DNA of 64,000 nt. It comes from Flavobacterium lipolyticum (GTDB lineage: Bacteria > Bacteroidota > Bacteroidia > Flavobacteriales > Flavobacteriaceae). The translations under genes and the position numbers were made by a program. The stretch covers positions 1,240,001 to 1,304,000 of the forward strand of contig NZ_JAJJMN010000002.1 of the NCBI RefSeq assembly GCF_020905335.1, given 5' to 3'. Below the pieces are notes generated by a model that worked only from the letters and a program-made list of their open reading frames with translations, did no database searches and was not told the DNA's origin. Shown in pieces: positions 61,419 to 64,000 of the stretch (its first letter is position 1; each line of letters begins with the position of its first letter).

Positions 61419-62245
61419 ATGTTTTAATCATTGACCTGAAAAAACAGCGTTTTTTTAGAAAACTTTGGAAACCTGGAAATGTTTATACTTAAACTACTGT
61501 AATTCAGCCGTTTGTTCTGTTTTATTTTAAAAACCTGATCTTGAATAAGTTTCCAATCTTTAGAAACTTAATATAAAACAAAAAGTATACTTTATTTGAT
61601 TAGATCCGCAGCTGCAGTTTGTCCAGTTGAGATTTTTTTACACTGAACCTAATACACCTGAAGACGATGAACTAGATTTACTGATCATCCTAATTAAAGA
61701 TTTTGAAGATAAACACTATCCAATACTTAAACTTAATGCTTTACACGTAATGAAAGCAAAAGCATTAAAAATATGGAAAAAATTGATTACATGGATAAAA
61801 AAATAACGTAAAAACAAAAAAGTCCTTACAACTGGCCAATCAAAAATTATGAAAATTTTAAAGTTCGCACAGTTCTATAGAAGTCAAAAAATGAGATGGT
61901 TTAGATATTTTATAATTGATTAAACGAATCTATTTTTGTCAAATGATACAAATAATAGGCTTTTTAACGCTTTAAACTGTAGAATTCTTAAAAACTAGCT
62001 CGCAGATTTGCAGTATTTTACGTATTTATTATAAATAAAATTCCAAATAATAAAGAAAATGTTTACAAAAATCTAAATTTAGTTGTTTATTTGCATCCGA
62101 TTTTAAAATTTGGCGCCAACTTTAACTTCATTCATTTTATTAATCTGCTGTATTCTGTTTAATTGTAAAATTAAAATTTACAGCTATGTCGAAAATTCTA
62201 TCTCGACGTGAAAAAAGATAGATTAAATTAATTAAAATTTTGAAA
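61419..62245. other. 827-bp AT-rich region with one gene remnant
   Basis: Apart from the HigA-like remnant at 61600-61806 I see no coding frame, repeat or terminator. The promoter of the lipoprotein gene should lie in the last 100 bases. Confidence 0.3.
61600..61806 (+). pseudogene. HigA-type antitoxin remnant
   Basis: An open frame with no ATG, preceded by TGA at 61597 and ending in TAA at 61804-61806. It reads FFYTEPNTPEDDELDLLIIL then IKDFEDKHYPI, the well-known N-terminal signature of HigA/COG5499 antitoxins. The Xre helix-turn-helix that should follow HYPI is absent. No HigB toxin is near. A decayed toxin-antitoxin fragment. Confidence 0.55.
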
Positions 62246-63280
62246 ATGAAAAGAATTTATGTTATAGCTGTGTTATGCATGGCTTTAGTTTCTTGCAATA
62301 ATGAAGATCAGTAAAGCGCTGAATCAAATTCACTAGCTGAAAAGGAATTAAATGTGATGAGTTTTTCTTCTGAAGAAAAGATGGAAGAAAAAATAAACGA
62401 AATTGTTGCAATTAAGTCTGAAAACGAAAGAAAAGTATTAGCCGATTTCAATAGACAAGAAGCTTTAAAAGGATATAATGTAAGTAATAAGAGTACTAAC
62501 GATTCTGATATTAAAAAACAAAACGAAGCCATTTATAACAGTTTAAAAGCTTATCATAATTTAGTTCTTTCAAGCATTTATGAATTAAGAAAACAATTAA
62601 AATTTACAAGTATTCAAAGTATTGCTGATGAGATAAACTCTTTAAATGCAGTTGACCCTGAAAAGGCTGTTTATTTAACTAAGATTTATAGAAATTTACT
62701 TATAAAGGATCCTAAAATTGGTGTAGTTAGTACTATTTTTGATGGTAGAACATCAAATGTATTAAATGCAGATGGTATTGTCTTAATTAATGGTAAGAAA
62801 ATGGATTATGATCAGTATTTTTCTGTTCCTAGTGAAAAAAATAACACTAGGAGATATGTTGGTGATGAAGCTGTAGCTGGATCAGTAGCTGTAATAAGTA
62901 GAGATTATAAGGCTTTCTACTCTGCTGGAAGAGAAATTCATAGAAACGATCTTGGAGTTAAGTTTTTCAGATATTTTACCGAATTAAAGACGTTTTCTGG
63001 ATATGCTCCTATGCCTGATAGTTTTGTTGCATGTCCGAGTACTTTTAATGTTGACCCAAGTTCTGTTGCTGGTTTTGCATTAAGTAATACTGTTGCTATA
63101 GGAGACTATTCTTTTACTTATCCATATCTATCAGGTTCAGGTGTTTCTGTTAGATACTCAGGAGGAAAAATAAATAATGCTTATGTGCCAGTTGGAGGTA
63201 AGTTAAAAGCAACTTTCACTACGACCATTGGTGGGATAAATAGAGAAATGAGCTGTGATTTGGAATATAAAGAACAATAA
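62246..63280 (+). pseudogene. Lipoprotein gene with in-frame TAA after the signal peptide
   Basis: From ATG 62246 the frame reads a lipoprotein signal MKRIYVIAVLCMALVSCNNE, then TAA at 62312-62314, and continues in the same frame to 63280 (344 codons). The downstream part is intact from an internal ATG at 62354 (308 aa), with helices and a C-terminal beta-rich Ser/Gly segment (SGSGVSVRYSGGKINNAY). Translated from 62354 it would lack export. CAA to TAA is one base change. The function of the family is unknown. Confidence 0.65.
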
Positions 63281-63282
63281 TT

Positions 63283-63322
63283 AATAATCTGCTTCGTAAA
63301 TTATTTTGCGAAGCAGATTATT
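63283..63322 (+). terminator. Hairpin terminator
   Basis: Perfect 14-bp arms AATAATCTGCTTCG (63283-63296) and CGAAGCAGATTATT (63309-63322); a short T-containing tail follows. It separates the broken lipoprotein gene from the DUF5683 gene. Confidence 0.65.
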
Positions 63323-63361
63323 TTAACGCATTTTATTAAACTTATTACAAAGAATTAAAAA

Positions 63362-63919
63362 ATGGTAAAAAGAATATATTTTTTTATTTTTCTATTTTGC
63401 ATCGGGTTGTTCGATACTTATGGACAAGCTGATATAATGAGATCAAAAGACACTATAAAAACTACTGAAATTGATCCGCTTAGACCTGCTAAAGCTGCTT
63501 TTTATTCCGCTATTTTGCCTGGATTAGGTCAAGCTTATAATAAAAAATATTGGAAAATTCCTTTAGTTTATGGAGCAATTGGTACAAGTGTTTATTTCTA
63601 CATTGATAATCAAAAGAAGTACAACACTTATAGAGATGAATATAAAAATAGATTAGAAGGAAAGATAAACAAGGATGATTATTTAAGAAATTTAAATGAC
63701 AATCAGTTAATTGCAGCTCAAAAACAATTTCAAAGAAATAGGGATTTATCTGCGTTCTTTATTGTTGGATTTTATGTTTTAAATATTGTCGATGCTAATA
63801 TTGACGCGGCTATTTCACAGTTTAATGTGAGTGAGTCGTTGTCATTCAAACCTATTATAGAAAATCAATCAAGTATTTCCAATCAAAAATTTTCTATAGC
63901 TTGTATTTACGTTTTTTAA
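63362..63919 (+). CDS. DUF5683 domain protein
   Basis: 185 aa. Signal peptide (RIYFFIFLFCIGLFDTYGQ), then the DUF5683 core with PAKAAFYSAILPGLGQAYNK and KYWKIPLVYGAIGTSVYFYI, and a late helix SAFFIVGFYVLNIVDANIDA. In Flavobacteria a DUF5683 gene usually lies beside parB and dapB; here it stands alone, so this may be a second copy or an end of the integrated segment. The 80 bases to the window end hold nothing clear. Confidence 0.8.
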   Translation: MVKRIYFFIFLFCIGLFDTYGQADIMRSKDTIKTTEIDPLRPAKAAFYSAILPGLGQAYNKKYWKIPLVYGAIGTSVYFYIDNQKKYNTYRDEYKNRLEGKINKDDYLRNLNDNQLIAAQKQFQRNRDLSAFFIVGFYVLNIVDANIDAAISQFNVSESLSFKPIIENQSSISNQKFSIACIYVF

Positions 63920-64000
63920 AATACCAATAGGTTACGTGTTTATAGGCTCTGATTTAACAAACAAGATTGTTTTATTTGATTTGGTAAAACTTTCATTTTT

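Noticed and set aside
1..64000. CRISPR array
   Set aside because: No set of regularly spaced short direct repeats was seen anywhere in the window.

Overview
The window comes from a Bacteroidota genome, most likely Flavobacterium or a close relative. The evidence is the low GC, a SusC/SusD pair, a histone H1-like protein, DUF6520 and DUF5683 proteins, several promoter cores of the Bacteroidota form TAnnTTTG, and three copies of a structured repeat that I believe is the Flavo-1 RNA family. Most of the window is an integrative conjugative element (ICE), or a composite of one. No integrase and no clear attachment-site pair lie inside it, so the element's ends are not resolved.

Layout. 1-11916 is a defence-type island: an edge-truncated AAA ATPase, an Mrr-like nuclease, a second PD-(D/E)XK-like protein, a HEPN/RES toxin-like protein, an OLD-family ATPase-TOPRIM nuclease, and a tightly overlapping three-gene operon (small protein, zinc-hook SMC-like ATPase, PD-(D/E)XK nuclease) that looks like a Lamassu/ABC-three-component variant. 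12111-21223 is ICE maintenance and DNA processing: RadC, PcfJ-like, PcfK-like, a small conserved protein, SSB, an unrecognised 523-aa gene on the other strand, then the mobilisation operon (accessory MobA-like, relaxase MobB-like, coupling ATPase MobC/TraG-like). A candidate oriT lies just upstream of that operon.

21574-31180 is nutrient cargo: a MauE/DoxX-like membrane protein with a DUF6520 peptide, convergent with a SusC-SusD-S9 peptidase operon whose leader is long and structured. 31707-39290 is very AT-rich and looks like an assembled array of gene cassettes: DUF4041/T5orf172, Septu-like PtuA+PtuB, a GIY-YIG-like protein, an unknown gene and a PIN-like protein. Several genes are followed by related imperfect palindromes, and the block is bracketed by a ~105-bp direct repeat.

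39513-46714 is a rearranged segment. It holds two Flavo-1-like repeats, a histone H1-like gene missed by length cut-offs, a duplicated tail of an AraC regulator, a GH18 chitinase-like gene broken by an in-frame TAG, and AraC-type regulators with a small lipoprotein operon.

46808-60558 is the transfer operon in canonical order (TraE, TraF, TraG, TraI-like, two TerB-annotated paralogues, TraJ, TraK, TraL, TraM, TraN), followed by a small accessory family containing one frameshifted copy. 60559-64000 is decaying sequence: a third Flavo-1-like repeat, a 40-codon ORF with a promoter, a HigA antitoxin remnant, a lipoprotein gene with a nonsense codon, and an intact DUF5683 gene.

Together the relaxosome (MobA/MobB at oriT), the coupling ATPase and the Tra channel would move the element, SSB/RadC/PcfJ/PcfK would support its DNA metabolism, and the cargo offers anti-phage and nutrient-uptake functions. 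All functional assignments come from motif reading only; no database search was run.
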